From: an uncultured Parabacteroides sp.
GTDB taxonomy: Bacteria > Bacteroidota > Bacteroidia > Bacteroidales > Tannerellaceae
Direction of reading: 5' to 3'
Assembly: GCA_949289155.1 (NCBI GenBank)
Contig: CASEMX010000019.1
Location: 1-45,774, forward strand
DNA: 45,774 bases
The notes below the pieces were generated by a model, which was not told the DNA's origin, ran no database searches, and saw only the letters and a list, made by a program, of their open reading frames with translations. Shown here piece by piece: positions 23,203 to 32,702 of the stretch (the stretch's first letter is position 1; each line of letters starts with the position of its first letter). The position numbers were made by a program, and so were the translations under genes.

Positions 23203-24606
23203 ATGAATAAGTACAGGCAAATAGGAAAGTATGTCGTTTCAGACTTTCTGACGGCAGCAATAGCTTGGCTTGTTTTCAATGTTTTCAGGTATCATGATTT
23301 GGTTATCTATGAAAGCACAAGCTCTTTAGGAGAATTTTTGACATATCCGAAAGTCTTGCTGGGACAGATAGTGATTCCTTTCTTTTGGTTAATCATTTAT
23401 TATTTCTCAGGATACTATAATTGGCCGCTGGAGCGGAATAGGATAGGGGAGTTATGGCAAACATTGGTGGCTTCAGTCATTGGCGTGATTGCGATATTCC
23501 TTATTTTGGTTTTAGATGAGATTCCCCGCTCTTATGAAATCTATTACCATTTTCTTTTTGAAATGTTCGGATTACATTTTGGCCTGACTTATCTTTGCCG
23601 TTTAGGATTAACTTCGCGTTATTTAAAGCAACTTAAAGGCGGAAAATATGCCCGGAAGGTCCTGTTATTGGGAATAGGCGATAGGGTGATGCAGATTGCC
23701 CGGCAATTGGAACATATCGGCTATCGTGTGCAAGGCTTTATTCGCGTGGATGCTTCGGAAAAGAAAGCAGAGGCACTGCATTCGGTAGGAGGTGATGTGG
23801 CCGATTTGCCTCGTCTGCTTCAGACCTTTTCTGTTGATGAACTGATTGTGGCAACGGAAATCTTGGACGGTGCAGAGATGTCGCGGTTTCTTTATTCTTT
23901 GTATCGGTATAAGATGCCAATAAAAGTTTGGATTGATAAGAAATCGATTCCTTTCTCGAAGGTAAGATTCCGGACGGTGAGCGGAGTTCCGTTAGCCGAT
24001 ATCACCGAAAATAATTTCTCTCCGGCGGGAAAGAATTTAAAGTGGCTCGCAGATAAATTGATTTCTGTCTGTGTGCTTTTATTTCTTTCTCCGGTCTATT
24101 TGTATATTGCTTGGCGGGTGAAAAAAGATTCTCCGGGTCCGGTTATTTATAAGCAAGAACGGATAGGTTACCGAGGATGTCCCTTTTTTATCTATAAATT
24201 CCGGACGATGTATGTCGATTCGGAGGAAAACGGACCGATGTTGGCGCATGAAGACGACAAGCGGATTACTCCGTTTGGCGCTATACTTCGGAAATATCGT
24301 TTAGATGAGCTTCCGCAGTTTTGGAATGTCCTGAAAGGGGATATGTCGCTGGTCGGTCCGCGTCCGGAAAGAAGGTATTTTATTGAACAAATCGTACAAA
24401 AAGCTCCATATTACTATTTGCTGCATAATGTAAAGCCGGGTATTACCTCATTAGGTATGGTAAAATATGGATATGCCGGAAACGTGGAGCAAATGCTGGA
24501 GCGTTTGGAATATGATATTATATATTATGAAAATATGTCGCTGGCTTTAGATTTAGCTATTTTGGCTTATACGGTAAAGACGGTGATTACTGGAAAAGGA
24601 GTCTGA
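23203..24606 (+). CDS. Polyprenyl glycosylphosphotransferase (WbaP/WcaJ-like sugar transferase)
   Basis: A 467-residue membrane enzyme that starts glycan assembly by moving a sugar phosphate from a nucleotide sugar to undecaprenyl phosphate. The N-terminal part holds several membrane segments (FLTAAIAWLVFNVF, VIPFFWLIIYYFSGYY, IGVIAIFLILVLDEI). A Rossmann-like CoA-binding domain lies at about 150-255, and the catalytic domain starts near 275 with LISVCVLLFLSPVYLYIAW. YKQERIGYRGCPFFIYKFRTM and SLVGPRPERR are catalytic-domain hallmarks. It forms a unit with the tsaC-like and ClC genes. It may supply the first sugar for the polymer built by the 2250-7741 operon, although this is only inferred. 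Confidence 0.93.
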   Translation: MNKYRQIGKYVVSDFLTAAIAWLVFNVFRYHDLVIYESTSSLGEFLTYPKVLLGQIVIPFFWLIIYYFSGYYNWPLERNRIGELWQTLVASVIGVIAIFLILVLDEIPRSYEIYYHFLFEMFGLHFGLTYLCRLGLTSRYLKQLKGGKYARKVLLLGIGDRVMQIARQLEHIGYRVQGFIRVDASEKKAEALHSVGGDVADLPRLLQTFSVDELIVATEILDGAEMSRFLYSLYRYKMPIKVWIDKKSIPFSKVRFRTVSGVPLADITENNFSPAGKNLKWLADKLISVCVLLFLSPVYLYIAWRVKKDSPGPVIYKQERIGYRGCPFFIYKFRTMYVDSEENGPMLAHEDDKRITPFGAILRKYRLDELPQFWNVLKGDMSLVGPRPERRYFIEQIVQKAPYYYLLHNVKPGITSLGMVKYGYAGNVEQMLERLEYDIIYYENMSLALDLAILAYTVKTVITGKGV

Positions 24607-24608
24607 TT

Positions 24609-26399
24609 ATGGTAACAATCAAAGAGGCATTTTATAAGTTTCTTCTTTGGCGGAGCAATACCATCAAGGAGAAACATTTTGTATTAATCGTCAGTTTCCT
24701 TGTCGGAATCTGTACCGCTGCTTCGGCAATCATTTTGAAGAATCTTATTCATTGGATTCAGCATCTGCTATCGGTTAATTTCGCTGCCGATCAGGTTAAT
24801 TATCTCTATTTGCTGTATCCGGTCGTGGGAATTCTCTTATCCGGATTATTTGTTAAGTACGTGGTTCGCGATGATATCAGTCATGGCGTTACAAAGATAC
24901 TGTATGCTATTTCCCAACGTAAGAGCAGAATTAAGCCGCATAACATGTGGAGTTCCATAATGGCAAGTTCGGTCACCATCGGATTCGGTGGTTCTGTCGG
25001 AGCAGAGGCTCCTATCGTACTTACAGGTGCGGCTATCGGTTCGAATCTTGGGCGTTTGTTCCGAATGGAGCAGAAAACGCTGATGTTGTTGGTAGGATGT
25101 GGTGCAGCGGGTGCGATTGCCGGAATCTTTAAAGCGCCGATTGCTGGTTTGGTCTTCGTGATTGAGGTGTTGATGCTGGATTTGACAATGACTTCGGTCC
25201 TTCCTTTGCTGATTACTTCGGTTACAGCTGCAACGGTTTCCTATATCTTTACTGGGACAGAGGCGATGTTCAGCTTTTCGCAGACGGAGCAATTTGTAAT
25301 CGAGCGTATTCCTTATGTTATCTTATTGGGTATTTTTTGCGGATTGGTCTCTCTTTATTTTACGCGGGTTATGAATTGGATAGAGGGACAGTACCGCCGG
25401 TTAGGAACCTCTTATTGGAAGAAATTCGCGTTGGGCGGCGTGATGCTGAGTCTGCTTATCTTTATTTTTCCCCCCTTATATGGTGAGGGATATGATACGA
25501 TTGGCTCTCTGCTGAACGGGCAGTTTGTCGGGTTGATGGACAATAGTATGTTCTATTCGTTGAATGATTCCTATTTCGGGATTATTATCTTTTTGGGATT
25601 AATCCTTTTGATGAAGGTTTTTGCCTCCAGTGCGACCAACGGAGGTGGTGGTTGTGGTGGTATCTTTGCTCCGAGCCTCTATTTGGGCTGTATCGCCGGA
25701 TTTATATTTGCTCATGTTTCCAATTATTTTGCTTTTACCATGTATTTATCCGAGAAGAACTTCGCGCTATTAGGTATGGCGGGGGTTATGTCGGGTGTGA
25801 TGCATGCTCCATTGACGGGTGTTTTCTTGATTGCCGAATTGACTGGCGGATATGACCTATTCTTACCGCTGATGATTGTTTCCATCGGTTCCTATATTAC
25901 GATTCTGATGTTCGAGCCTCATAGTATTTATTCCATGCGATTGGCTCAAAAGGGAGAACTGTTGACGCATCATAAGGATAAAGCCGTATTGACGTTGTTA
26001 AGTGCCGATAGTATCATTGAACGGGACTTTCAGCCGGTTTCACCGGACATGACTTTAGGAGATATGGTCAAGGTCATTGCCCGAAGCAGCCGGAATACTT
26101 TCCCCGTAGTTGACCAGCGAGGTGTTCTTTTGGGGATTGTTCTGCTGGATAATATCCGCAATATCATGTTCCGTCCCGAACTTTACAACCGTTTCCGGGT
26201 TTCGAAGTTCATGGTATCCGCTCCGGCGAAAATTGTAGTCAATACGCCGATGGACCAAATCATGAAAGTGTTTGACGATACGAAAGCTTGGAATCTTCCG
26301 GTCGTGGATGAAACAGGAAGATATATGGGCTTTATGTCCAAATCGAAGATATTTAATTCCTATCGAGAGGTGCTGGTCGATAATTTTACGGGAGATTGA
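24609..26399 (+). CDS. ClC-type chloride channel/antiporter with CBS pair
   Basis: A 596-residue membrane protein. Residues 20-430 are the ClC membrane domain: GFGGSVGAEAPIVLTGAAIG holds the gating Glu within the GAEAP version of the GREGP motif, and GGGGCGGIFAPSLYLG is the GxFxP motif. The presence of the gating Glu suggests H+/Cl- exchange rather than a simple channel, but this is inferred. Residues ~450-590 contain two CBS domains (MTLGDMVKVIARSSRNTFPVVDQRG; APAKIVVNTPMDQIMKV). It lies 2 bp after the sugar transferase, and array B begins about 100 bp after its stop. Confidence 0.95.
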   Translation: MVTIKEAFYKFLLWRSNTIKEKHFVLIVSFLVGICTAASAIILKNLIHWIQHLLSVNFAADQVNYLYLLYPVVGILLSGLFVKYVVRDDISHGVTKILYAISQRKSRIKPHNMWSSIMASSVTIGFGGSVGAEAPIVLTGAAIGSNLGRLFRMEQKTLMLLVGCGAAGAIAGIFKAPIAGLVFVIEVLMLDLTMTSVLPLLITSVTAATVSYIFTGTEAMFSFSQTEQFVIERIPYVILLGIFCGLVSLYFTRVMNWIEGQYRRLGTSYWKKFALGGVMLSLLIFIFPPLYGEGYDTIGSLLNGQFVGLMDNSMFYSLNDSYFGIIIFLGLILLMKVFASSATNGGGGCGGIFAPSLYLGCIAGFIFAHVSNYFAFTMYLSEKNFALLGMAGVMSGVMHAPLTGVFLIAELTGGYDLFLPLMIVSIGSYITILMFEPHSIYSMRLAQKGELLTHHKDKAVLTLLSADSIIERDFQPVSPDMTLGDMVKVIARSSRNTFPVVDQRGVLLGIVLLDNIRNIMFRPELYNRFRVSKFMVSAPAKIVVNTPMDQIMKVFDDTKAWNLPVVDETGRYMGFMSKSKIFNSYREVLVDNFTGD

Positions 26400-26498
26400 T
26401 TCCGCGGATCGGCATAAAAAGTTAAAAATGTCAGACATAAGTAGCTGTTTAGAATTAGTTTATCATACGATAACAATGGGCAAAGAGAGGGAAAGCTG

Positions 26499-26680
26499 CC
26501 AACACGTGTTGGGAGGTCGTTGAGGGGCCTCAAAGTGTTGCCAACACGTGTTGGGAGGTCATTGAGGGTCCTCAAAAGCTTGCCAACACGTGTTGGGAGG
26601 TCGTCGAGGGTCCTCAAAAGCTTGCCAACACGTGTTGGGAGGTCATCGAGGGTCCTCAAAGGCTTGCCAACACGTGTTGA
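26499..26680. repeat. Tandem array B: five palindromes, exact 42-bp period
   Basis: CCAACACGTGTTGG, a perfect 14-bp palindrome, starts at 26499, 26541, 26583 and 26625; a fifth copy at 26667 ends in TTGA. The spacing is exactly 42 each time. Between the palindromes sits a second inverted repeat, TTGAGGGTCCTCAA or TCGAGGGTCCTCAA (26562-26575 in the second unit). Its centre at 26568.5 is exactly 21.0 bp from the palindrome centre at 26547.5. The array fills the convergent space between the ClC gene and recN. Its spacer half, GGTCATCGAGG..CCTCAAA, is shared with array C in the same orientation, while the palindrome differs. No promoter directed into it was recognised. Confidence 0.95.
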
Positions 26681-26754
26681 CAGATTTTCTTCGGAAGAAA
26701 ATGGTAAAAACCGGAGCAAAGCGGAGTCAAACATCTCTTACAAACAGAGTAAAA

Positions 26755-26781
26755 GACTCTTCGACTGCACTCAGGGCGACG
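26755..26781 (-). repeat. Dispersed palindrome-like intergenic element next to array B
   Basis: The reverse complement reads TCGTCGCCCTGAGTGCAGTC followed by GAAGAGTC. It closely resembles the element at 38903-38931 beside array C. Both resemble a motif I know from many bacterial genomes, with the general form GTCATTCTGAGCGCAGTCGA. Confidence 0.5.
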
Positions 26782-26890
26782 AAATAATAGCCTGATTCAG
26801 ATTTGACACACCCCACTGATTCCTATCCTTTGTGCTAAATCGGTGTTTTCAGCGTACCCCTGTGGGATAGCGAATGTTAGGGCGAAGGAT

Positions 26891-28567
26891 TTAAAGTTTT
26901 TTTCGGGAGCCATTCGTGAGCAGGTCCTTTGCGTTGGCGAGCGCTGCCGATGTCAGGGATGCTCCGCTCAGCATTCGGGCAACTTCATTGATACGCTCCT
27001 CGTCGGTCAACCGTTTGATGCGTGTAATCGTCCGCTCGTCTGTATCTTCTTTATAGACGAAATAGTGCGCTGAACCTTTCGCTGCGATTTGCGGCAGGTG
27101 TGTAATGGCAAAAACCTGCATCTTCGAGCCCAAATCTTGCATGATATTCCCCATTTTATCAGCAATATCGCCGGAAACGCCCGTATCTACTTCGTCGAAT
27201 ATGATAGCCGGTAACGCGGTGAATCCGGCAATCATAGCTTTTATGCAAAGCATCAAGCGGGAAATTTCGCCTCCTGAAGCAATCTGTGCGACGGGTTGCA
27301 GCTCGCTATTCTTATTGGCGGAGAACATAAAGCATATATCATCCAATCCATCGGCTTCGAGCTCCTTTTTTGGTGTAATGTCGATGCGGAAACGTACGTT
27401 CGGCATCCCTAAAGGAATGACCATCTGCACGAGTTGTTCGGCTATTTTGTCGGCTACTGCCTTACGTTGTGCGCTCAATACGGCGGCTTGTTGCAATAAT
27501 TCTTGATAAGAAGCGGAGACCAACTGGTTCAACTGGGCTATCTGCTCGTCGAAAGAGCCGATTTCATCGAGCTGTTTCCGATAATTCTCTTGCAAGGCGA
27601 GCAATTCTCCGACAGTTGAGACATGATGCTTCTGTTCTAAGGAGTAAATGGTATTCAGCCGCTCATTAACCCATTCCATGCGTTCAGGATTATATTCGAT
27701 ATCCTCTTTCAATATCTCCGTTTCAGAGGCCAAATCATTCAAGTCTATATAAGCTGAGCGCAGCCGTTCGGATATTTCTTTGGCTTTAGGGTAGTAACGT
27801 TCCAGATTGTCAGAAGTTGAAAGCGCCTCTTTGAGCAATTGGACAGTTCCCATCTCTTCGCCATTCAATAGTTGGGATACTTTATACAATGCAAGTTTGA
27901 TTTCCTCGGCATGGGAGAGTGTTTCTTGCTCTTGCTCCAGTTTTTCTTGTTCATCGGCGACCAAAGAAGCCTCTTCCAATTGTTCTAATTGGAAACGAAT
28001 GTAATCTTCTTCCTGTTTTGTTTGTGCTGCTTTCTGCTCCAGTTCTTTCAATTCATGCTTTAACCCTTGGTAACGAAGGAACTCTTTCTTGTAAAGGATA
28101 AGCAGGATGGCATTTTCAGCCATTACATCGACCACTCGAAGCTGGAAACGGTTATCACCCAAGAGTAAATTCTGGTGTTGCGAGTGGATATCAATCAACT
28201 TTGTCCCTAATTCTTTAAGAATAGCAAGTGAAACCGGAGAATCGTTGACAAAAGCGCGCGATTTGCCTGACGAAAATAATTCTCGCCGGAGGATACAGTT
28301 CTTTGCGTCATATTCCAAATCATTTTCCAAGAAGAAAGCTTCTAATTGATATTTGGATATGTCAAACGTTGCTTCTATAACGCATTTATCTGAGCCCTTT
28401 TTAATGCTTTTTCCATCCGCTCGTTGTCCTAATACTAAGGATAGTGCTCCTAAAATAATAGACTTTCCTGCTCCGGTTTCTCCAGTAATTACTGAAAAGC
28501 CTTTGTCAAAATGGATATCCAAACTGTCGATTAAGACAAAGTTCTGAATAAATAAGGAGTTCAACAT
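26891..28567 (-). CDS. recN: DNA repair protein RecN
   Basis: A 558-residue SMC-like ATPase used in double-strand break repair. Walker A GETGAGKS is at residues 29-36, and the ABC signature SGGEISRLMLC and Walker B AIIFDEVDTG lie in the C-terminal part. The middle is a long coiled coil (about 160-360, rich in Glu, Gln and Leu). It is the usual family length. The start at 28567 is 4 bp from the DUF4835 gene stop, so it belongs to the coaBC-DUF4835-recN unit. After its stop lie about 200 bp containing a 9-bp-arm inverted repeat at the end of array B. Confidence 0.96.
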   Translation of the reverse strand: MLNSLFIQNFVLIDSLDIHFDKGFSVITGETGAGKSIILGALSLVLGQRADGKSIKKGSDKCVIEATFDISKYQLEAFFLENDLEYDAKNCILRRELFSSGKSRAFVNDSPVSLAILKELGTKLIDIHSQHQNLLLGDNRFQLRVVDVMAENAILLILYKKEFLRYQGLKHELKELEQKAAQTKQEEDYIRFQLEQLEEASLVADEQEKLEQEQETLSHAEEIKLALYKVSQLLNGEEMGTVQLLKEALSTSDNLERYYPKAKEISERLRSAYIDLNDLASETEILKEDIEYNPERMEWVNERLNTIYSLEQKHHVSTVGELLALQENYRKQLDEIGSFDEQIAQLNQLVSASYQELLQQAAVLSAQRKAVADKIAEQLVQMVIPLGMPNVRFRIDITPKKELEADGLDDICFMFSANKNSELQPVAQIASGGEISRLMLCIKAMIAGFTALPAIIFDEVDTGVSGDIADKMGNIMQDLGSKMQVFAITHLPQIAAKGSAHYFVYKEDTDERTITRIKRLTDEERINEVARMLSGASLTSAALANAKDLLTNGSRKKL

Positions 28568-28571
28568 AGTG

Positions 28572-29483
28572 CTATTTTTGCAATGGTTCTAATCGGGTCG
28601 TTTCTGTAGGATATAAATCGAATAATAGTTTATACCCCTCTTGTTTCTCTTGGGTAGTAGCTTTGGAATATATAGAAACGATTTCATCGAGTTTTGCATC
28701 TGAGAATAAACGTAGGACAACAGAAGTCGGTCGTGCGCTTTTTACCTCTTTTAATGCCGGAAGAGCTTCGATAATCGTCATGCGTCCTCGGTCTGGATTG
28801 CCAGCCATCTCATCCAATCCTTTCCGATGGTAAGTGTACCAAAGATTCCGGAAAATTTCAGAGGTATTATCTGTCAAGGCAGTAATGAGTCCGTGCCGAT
28901 TATCGTCTTTCTCAAACGCCCGCCAGCCGTTCCATGTCCCTTGCGATTGGGCAATATTTACAATCTGTTGGGCTTGGTCGAAATAAGCCTTGCCTCCTAA
29001 GGGCGAGAAACTATCGAAATCCAAACCTAAAATGATATAAACATAATAAGCAACCGTTGCTATGAGATTACTGTTTAATGTGTTCTCTGTATATTCCAAC
29101 GGCTCGAACTGTACATACTCGAAGTCCAGTTCCGTATCTCGATAATTAAGTAGAGTAGTCGTATAAGAAGAGTTATATACCGGGCGACGTGCTTGAACTT
29201 GTATCTCAGCTTTGAAACTATTATCTGTTTGCTCGTTGACAATAATTGTCATAGAACAATCAATACGCTCATTAATGGCAAATGTAGCGTCAGTCCAGCG
29301 GCGATTATTGACGAATTCGGTCAGCGCTGTCTGCAGCGTCGTGAACAATTGCTTGTCGGAACCTTGAATCTTATCACTATTTACTGTGATACGTGCATTC
29401 AATTCTCCTGTTTGAGTCTGTGCTTGGACGAATCCTGGCATAATACTCAACAAAAACAGAACAAACCCTATTTTTAGTTTCAT
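28572..29483 (-). CDS. DUF4835 family secreted protein
   Basis: A 303-residue protein with a signal peptide (MKLKIGFVLFLLSIMPGFVQA) and a mature part starting QTQTGELNARITVNSDKIQGSD, the typical opening of the DUF4835 family. It contains DRGRMTIIEALPALKEV near residue 230 and many short beta stretches. The function is unknown; proteins of this family are found next to recN and coaBC across Bacteroidetes, as here. It is likely periplasmic. It lies 32 bp from coaBC and 4 bp from recN, so it is cotranscribed. Confidence 0.9.
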   Translation of the reverse strand: MKLKIGFVLFLLSIMPGFVQAQTQTGELNARITVNSDKIQGSDKQLFTTLQTALTEFVNNRRWTDATFAINERIDCSMTIIVNEQTDNSFKAEIQVQARRPVYNSSYTTTLLNYRDTELDFEYVQFEPLEYTENTLNSNLIATVAYYVYIILGLDFDSFSPLGGKAYFDQAQQIVNIAQSQGTWNGWRAFEKDDNRHGLITALTDNTSEIFRNLWYTYHRKGLDEMAGNPDRGRMTIIEALPALKEVKSARPTSVVLRLFSDAKLDEIVSIYSKATTQEKQEGYKLLFDLYPTETTRLEPLQK

Positions 29484-29515
29484 TTTACCAATAATATTAA
29501 CTCATTATTTAAAAC

Positions 29516-30727
29516 TTATACTTTGTTCAGAAGATCTGCTAACCGAGTTGCAATGTCAGCGGCCACTTCTTGTTTACTCTTTAATGGATAAGCGGTCAAT
29601 TCTCCCTCTTTGTCTAAGATGGATATCTTATTGGTGTCGCATTGGAATCCGGCTCCTTTGTCGCGCAGTGAGTTCAGTACGATAAAATCGAGATTTTTCC
29701 GTTTCAATTTATCGGAGGCATGGTGCAGTTCGTCATTAGTCTCCAATGCAAATCCCGCTACGATTTGATTGGGTCGCTTTGCTGCTCCCAGCGCCGCTGC
29801 GATGTCTGGATTCGGAACTAAATGCAATGTCATTTCTTTGGTAACTTCTCGTTTGATTTTATCAGTCGCTTCCATCTCCGGACGATAATCTGCGACAGCC
29901 GCGCAGAGTAAAGTTGCATTTGTTGTCGGGAATTCCCGTACAGTTTCCTTATACATTTCATTCGCTGATTCGACCCGAATGCAACGAATTGCCGGATGTT
30001 TTGTGGTAAGAGAGACTGGTCCGCTGATTAATACCACTTCTGCACCCCAATTGGCACAAGCTTCTGCTAAGGCATATCCCATCTTTCCGGAAGAATAATT
30101 GCCTATAAAACGGACAGGATCGATTTTTTCATATGTCGGACCTGCTGTTATTAGAATTTTTTTGCCTTTAAAATAATTCGACTCCGTGAAAAAGTCTTCT
30201 AAAACCTTTACGATTTTATCTGGCTCCTCCATGCGCCCTTTACCGACCAGATGACTTGCCAATTCTCCTTCTGTCGGTTCGATGATTCGATTCCCAAATG
30301 AGCGCAATCGTTCCAGATTCTGTTGCGTTGCCGGATGAGCAAACATATCTAAATCCATTGCAGGAGCAATAAATACCGGTGCTTTGCAAGATAGATAGGT
30401 TGTTACAAGCATATTATCTGCTATTCCATTTGCCATCTTGCCTATAGTCGAAGCAGTTGCCGGTGCAATTAACATAGCGTCTGCCCATAATCCTAAATCA
30501 ACATGGCTATGCCAGGAGCCATCTCGATTCGAAAAAAAATCACTGATGACAGGATGGCTGCTCAGAGTCGAGAGTGTGACCGGAGTAATGAATTCTTTTC
30601 CGGCGGGGGTTATCACAACTTGCACTTCTGCTCCTTTTTTTACCAATGTCCGGATAAGATACGCTGCTTTATATGCCGCAATGCTACCAGTAATTCCCAA
30701 TATGATATGTTTCCCTTTTAATATCAT
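29516..30727 (-). CDS. coaBC: Bifunctional CoaBC (phosphopantothenoylcysteine synthase/decarboxylase)
   Basis: A 403-residue two-domain enzyme of CoA synthesis. The N-terminal flavoprotein domain (CoaC, 1-180) has GITGSIAAYKAAYLIRTL, the His-bearing GSWHSHVDL and PAMDLDMFAHPA. The C-terminal CoaB domain starts near 190 with KKILITAGPTYEKIDPVRFIGNYSSGKMG and includes AAVADYRPE and KIKR. Both halves are complete. It is in a run with DUF4835 and recN and lies 36 bp from the alcohol dehydrogenase gene. Confidence 0.97.
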   Translation of the reverse strand: MILKGKHIILGITGSIAAYKAAYLIRTLVKKGAEVQVVITPAGKEFITPVTLSTLSSHPVISDFFSNRDGSWHSHVDLGLWADAMLIAPATASTIGKMANGIADNMLVTTYLSCKAPVFIAPAMDLDMFAHPATQQNLERLRSFGNRIIEPTEGELASHLVGKGRMEEPDKIVKVLEDFFTESNYFKGKKILITAGPTYEKIDPVRFIGNYSSGKMGYALAEACANWGAEVVLISGPVSLTTKHPAIRCIRVESANEMYKETVREFPTTNATLLCAAVADYRPEMEATDKIKREVTKEMTLHLVPNPDIAAALGAAKRPNQIVAGFALETNDELHHASDKLKRKNLDFIVLNSLRDKGAGFQCDTNKISILDKEGELTAYPLKSKQEVAADIATRLADLLNKV

Positions 30728-30763
30728 AATTTTTAATTTTTCATCTCTTAATTCAATTTGAAT

Positions 30764-31912
30764 TTATAAACACAACATCAGAATATCGTGGGCGACATTA
30801 CTATCTATATTATGATGTTCTCCTAAATGCCATCCCATTTTATCAATAGGAGCTGTTAATGCATCCAGTTCTTTTTCAGTAATGCCACATTCACTCAGTT
30901 GCGTTTTCAAGCCCATTTGTTTGAAAAACGTTTTACATGCCTCAATAGTCTTTCGGGCGCATTCTTCTTTACTGTCTTGTGTGAAACCAAATACTGTTGC
31001 TCCCATCCGGGCCAGCTTATCTTTTTTCGTTTCAAACATATAAGTCATGACAGCAGGAAGGATAATTGCCAAAGTCTGGGCATGATCTAAGCCGAATTGT
31101 GCTGTCAACGCATAACCCATTCGATGAGATGACCAATCTTGTGGAACTCCTTGCCCAATCCAAAGATTCAATGCGTTTGTAGCTGCCCACATTAAATTGG
31201 CACGAATATCATAATCTTGCGGATGCTTCAAGACTTTTAATCCTTCTTCGTAGATGACACGCATTAAACATTCAGCAAAACCATCTTGCACTTTAGCATT
31301 TACCGGATAAGTCAAGTATTGCTCCACGACATGAATGAATGAATCCACAACGCCATTTGCTACTTGCCGTGCAGGAAGGGAATAAGTCACCTCCGGATCC
31401 AATATAGAAAATTTAGGAAAGATTAGCGGCGTCATGAAGTTGAGTTTCTGACGGGTTTCAGCCTTTGAAATTACCGCTCGTTCGTTCATTTCTGATCCGG
31501 TGGCGGGCAAAGTCAGTATGACTCCCAGCGGCAAAGCAGCCTTTATTTCTGCTCCCTTTTCTAGGATGTCCCATGTATCTCCTTTAAAACAAGATGCCGC
31601 TGCCATAAATTTAGTTGCGTCGATTACCGAACCGCCACCAACTGCAAGTAGAAATTGGATTTTTTCTTTTTTAATCAACTCTACTGCCTTCATGCAGGTA
31701 TGATATTGCGGATTTGCTTCGATACCTCCAAATTCATATACGTCAAATCCCTGTAATGCAGCTTTTACTTGCTTATACACTCCATTGCGTTTGATGCTTC
31801 CTCCGCCATATACCATTAATACTTTGTTCGCCGGCACTAAATTACTTAATCGTGCAATCATCCCTTTGCCAAAAACAATCCTAACCGGATTGGCAAATTC
31901 AAAATTATTCAT
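30764..31912 (-). CDS. Iron-containing alcohol dehydrogenase (YqhD/butanol-dehydrogenase type)
   Basis: A 382-residue NAD(P)-dependent enzyme of the group III iron alcohol dehydrogenases. GGGSIKRNGVYKQV near 36 and AVGGGSVIDATKFMAAA near 92 bind the cofactor. The metal-binding Asp and His residues are in VVDSFIHVVEQYL, SHRMGYALTAQFGLDHAQTLAII and GWHLGEHHN. Related enzymes reduce aldehydes such as butanal or methylglyoxal; the physiological substrate here is unknown. It begins 2 bp before the exonuclease gene's stop on the same strand. Confidence 0.93.
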   Translation of the reverse strand: MNNFEFANPVRIVFGKGMIARLSNLVPANKVLMVYGGGSIKRNGVYKQVKAALQGFDVYEFGGIEANPQYHTCMKAVELIKKEKIQFLLAVGGGSVIDATKFMAAASCFKGDTWDILEKGAEIKAALPLGVILTLPATGSEMNERAVISKAETRQKLNFMTPLIFPKFSILDPEVTYSLPARQVANGVVDSFIHVVEQYLTYPVNAKVQDGFAECLMRVIYEEGLKVLKHPQDYDIRANLMWAATNALNLWIGQGVPQDWSSHRMGYALTAQFGLDHAQTLAIILPAVMTYMFETKKDKLARMGATVFGFTQDSKEECARKTIEACKTFFKQMGLKTQLSECGITEKELDALTAPIDKMGWHLGEHHNIDSNVAHDILMLCL

Positions 31913-31914
31913 GA

Positions 31915-32685
31915 TTATTTTGCATTAAAACCTCTTAATTTAATTTCTGTCAACTTCTGTTTTGTGTTTAACGGAAAGTCGCCATTCATCATCCATGCGT
32001 AATAGGATGGATCCGTTTTAAAAACCTCTTCCACCAAACATCCTTTGTGTTTCCCGAAATTAAAGACCTCTTGTCCCTTATCGTTGTACACCATCCGTCC
32101 GGCAAAATCTACATTATTAGTAAAACTGGAGAATTCGGACAAGAATTTAACGTCATTCTTCAGTTCAGGATAACGATCTAATTGAGCTTTTAGTACTTCA
32201 TACGTAGCCATTGTGTCGGCCTTGGCAGTATGTGCATTCTCCAAACTTTTATTACAATAAAATTTATAGGCAGCTGATAAGGTCCGCTGTTCCATTTTAT
32301 AGAAAATAGTCTGTACGTCGATAAACTTCCGGCGAGTTAAATCGATGTCAACTCCAGCACGGAGAAATTCTTCCGCCAGTAACGGTATATCAAAACGGTT
32401 AGAATTGTAACCCGCAAGGTCGCATCCTTCCAGTTGTGCTGCTAAAACTTTTGCAATCTCTTTAAATTTAGGGCATTCTTTCACGTCTTCATCCGTGATA
32501 CCATGGATAGCAGTTGACTCCGGTGGGATCGGAATTTCCGGATTAATTCTCATTGTTTTACTCTCTTCTTTTCCGTTGGGAAAAACCTTTACATAAGAGA
32601 GTTCAATGATTCTATCTTTTACAATATCTATACCTGTTGTTTCTAAGTCAAAAAAGACCAGCGGATTTTTTAATTTGAGTTGCAT
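31915..32685 (-). CDS. 3'-5' exonuclease, DnaQ/epsilon-like
   Basis: A 256-residue DEDDh-type exonuclease. The first catalytic pair is D13 and E15 in FFDLETTGID, then AGYNSNRFDIPLLAEEF and NAHTAKADTMATYEV complete the ExoI, II and III motifs. It may serve as a proofreading subunit or repair nuclease. The C-terminal ~60 residues (KGQEVFNFGKHKGCLVEEV, DPSYYAWMMNGDFP) form an extra domain common in Bacteroidetes homologues. It follows dnaN by 17 bp, which fits a replication role. Confidence 0.93.
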   Translation of the reverse strand: MQLKLKNPLVFFDLETTGIDIVKDRIIELSYVKVFPNGKEESKTMRINPEIPIPPESTAIHGITDEDVKECPKFKEIAKVLAAQLEGCDLAGYNSNRFDIPLLAEEFLRAGVDIDLTRRKFIDVQTIFYKMEQRTLSAAYKFYCNKSLENAHTAKADTMATYEVLKAQLDRYPELKNDVKFLSEFSSFTNNVDFAGRMVYNDKGQEVFNFGKHKGCLVEEVFKTDPSYYAWMMNGDFPLNTKQKLTEIKLRGFNAK

Positions 32686-32702
32686 TTCTTTTTCTTCAGG
32701 CT

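Noticed and set aside
26360-26734. Minus-strand open frame across array B with 14-residue repeats (LPTRVGKLLRTLDD)
   Set aside because: Open for the same arithmetic reason. It runs into the end of the ClC gene in antisense and has no promoter or recognisable domain.
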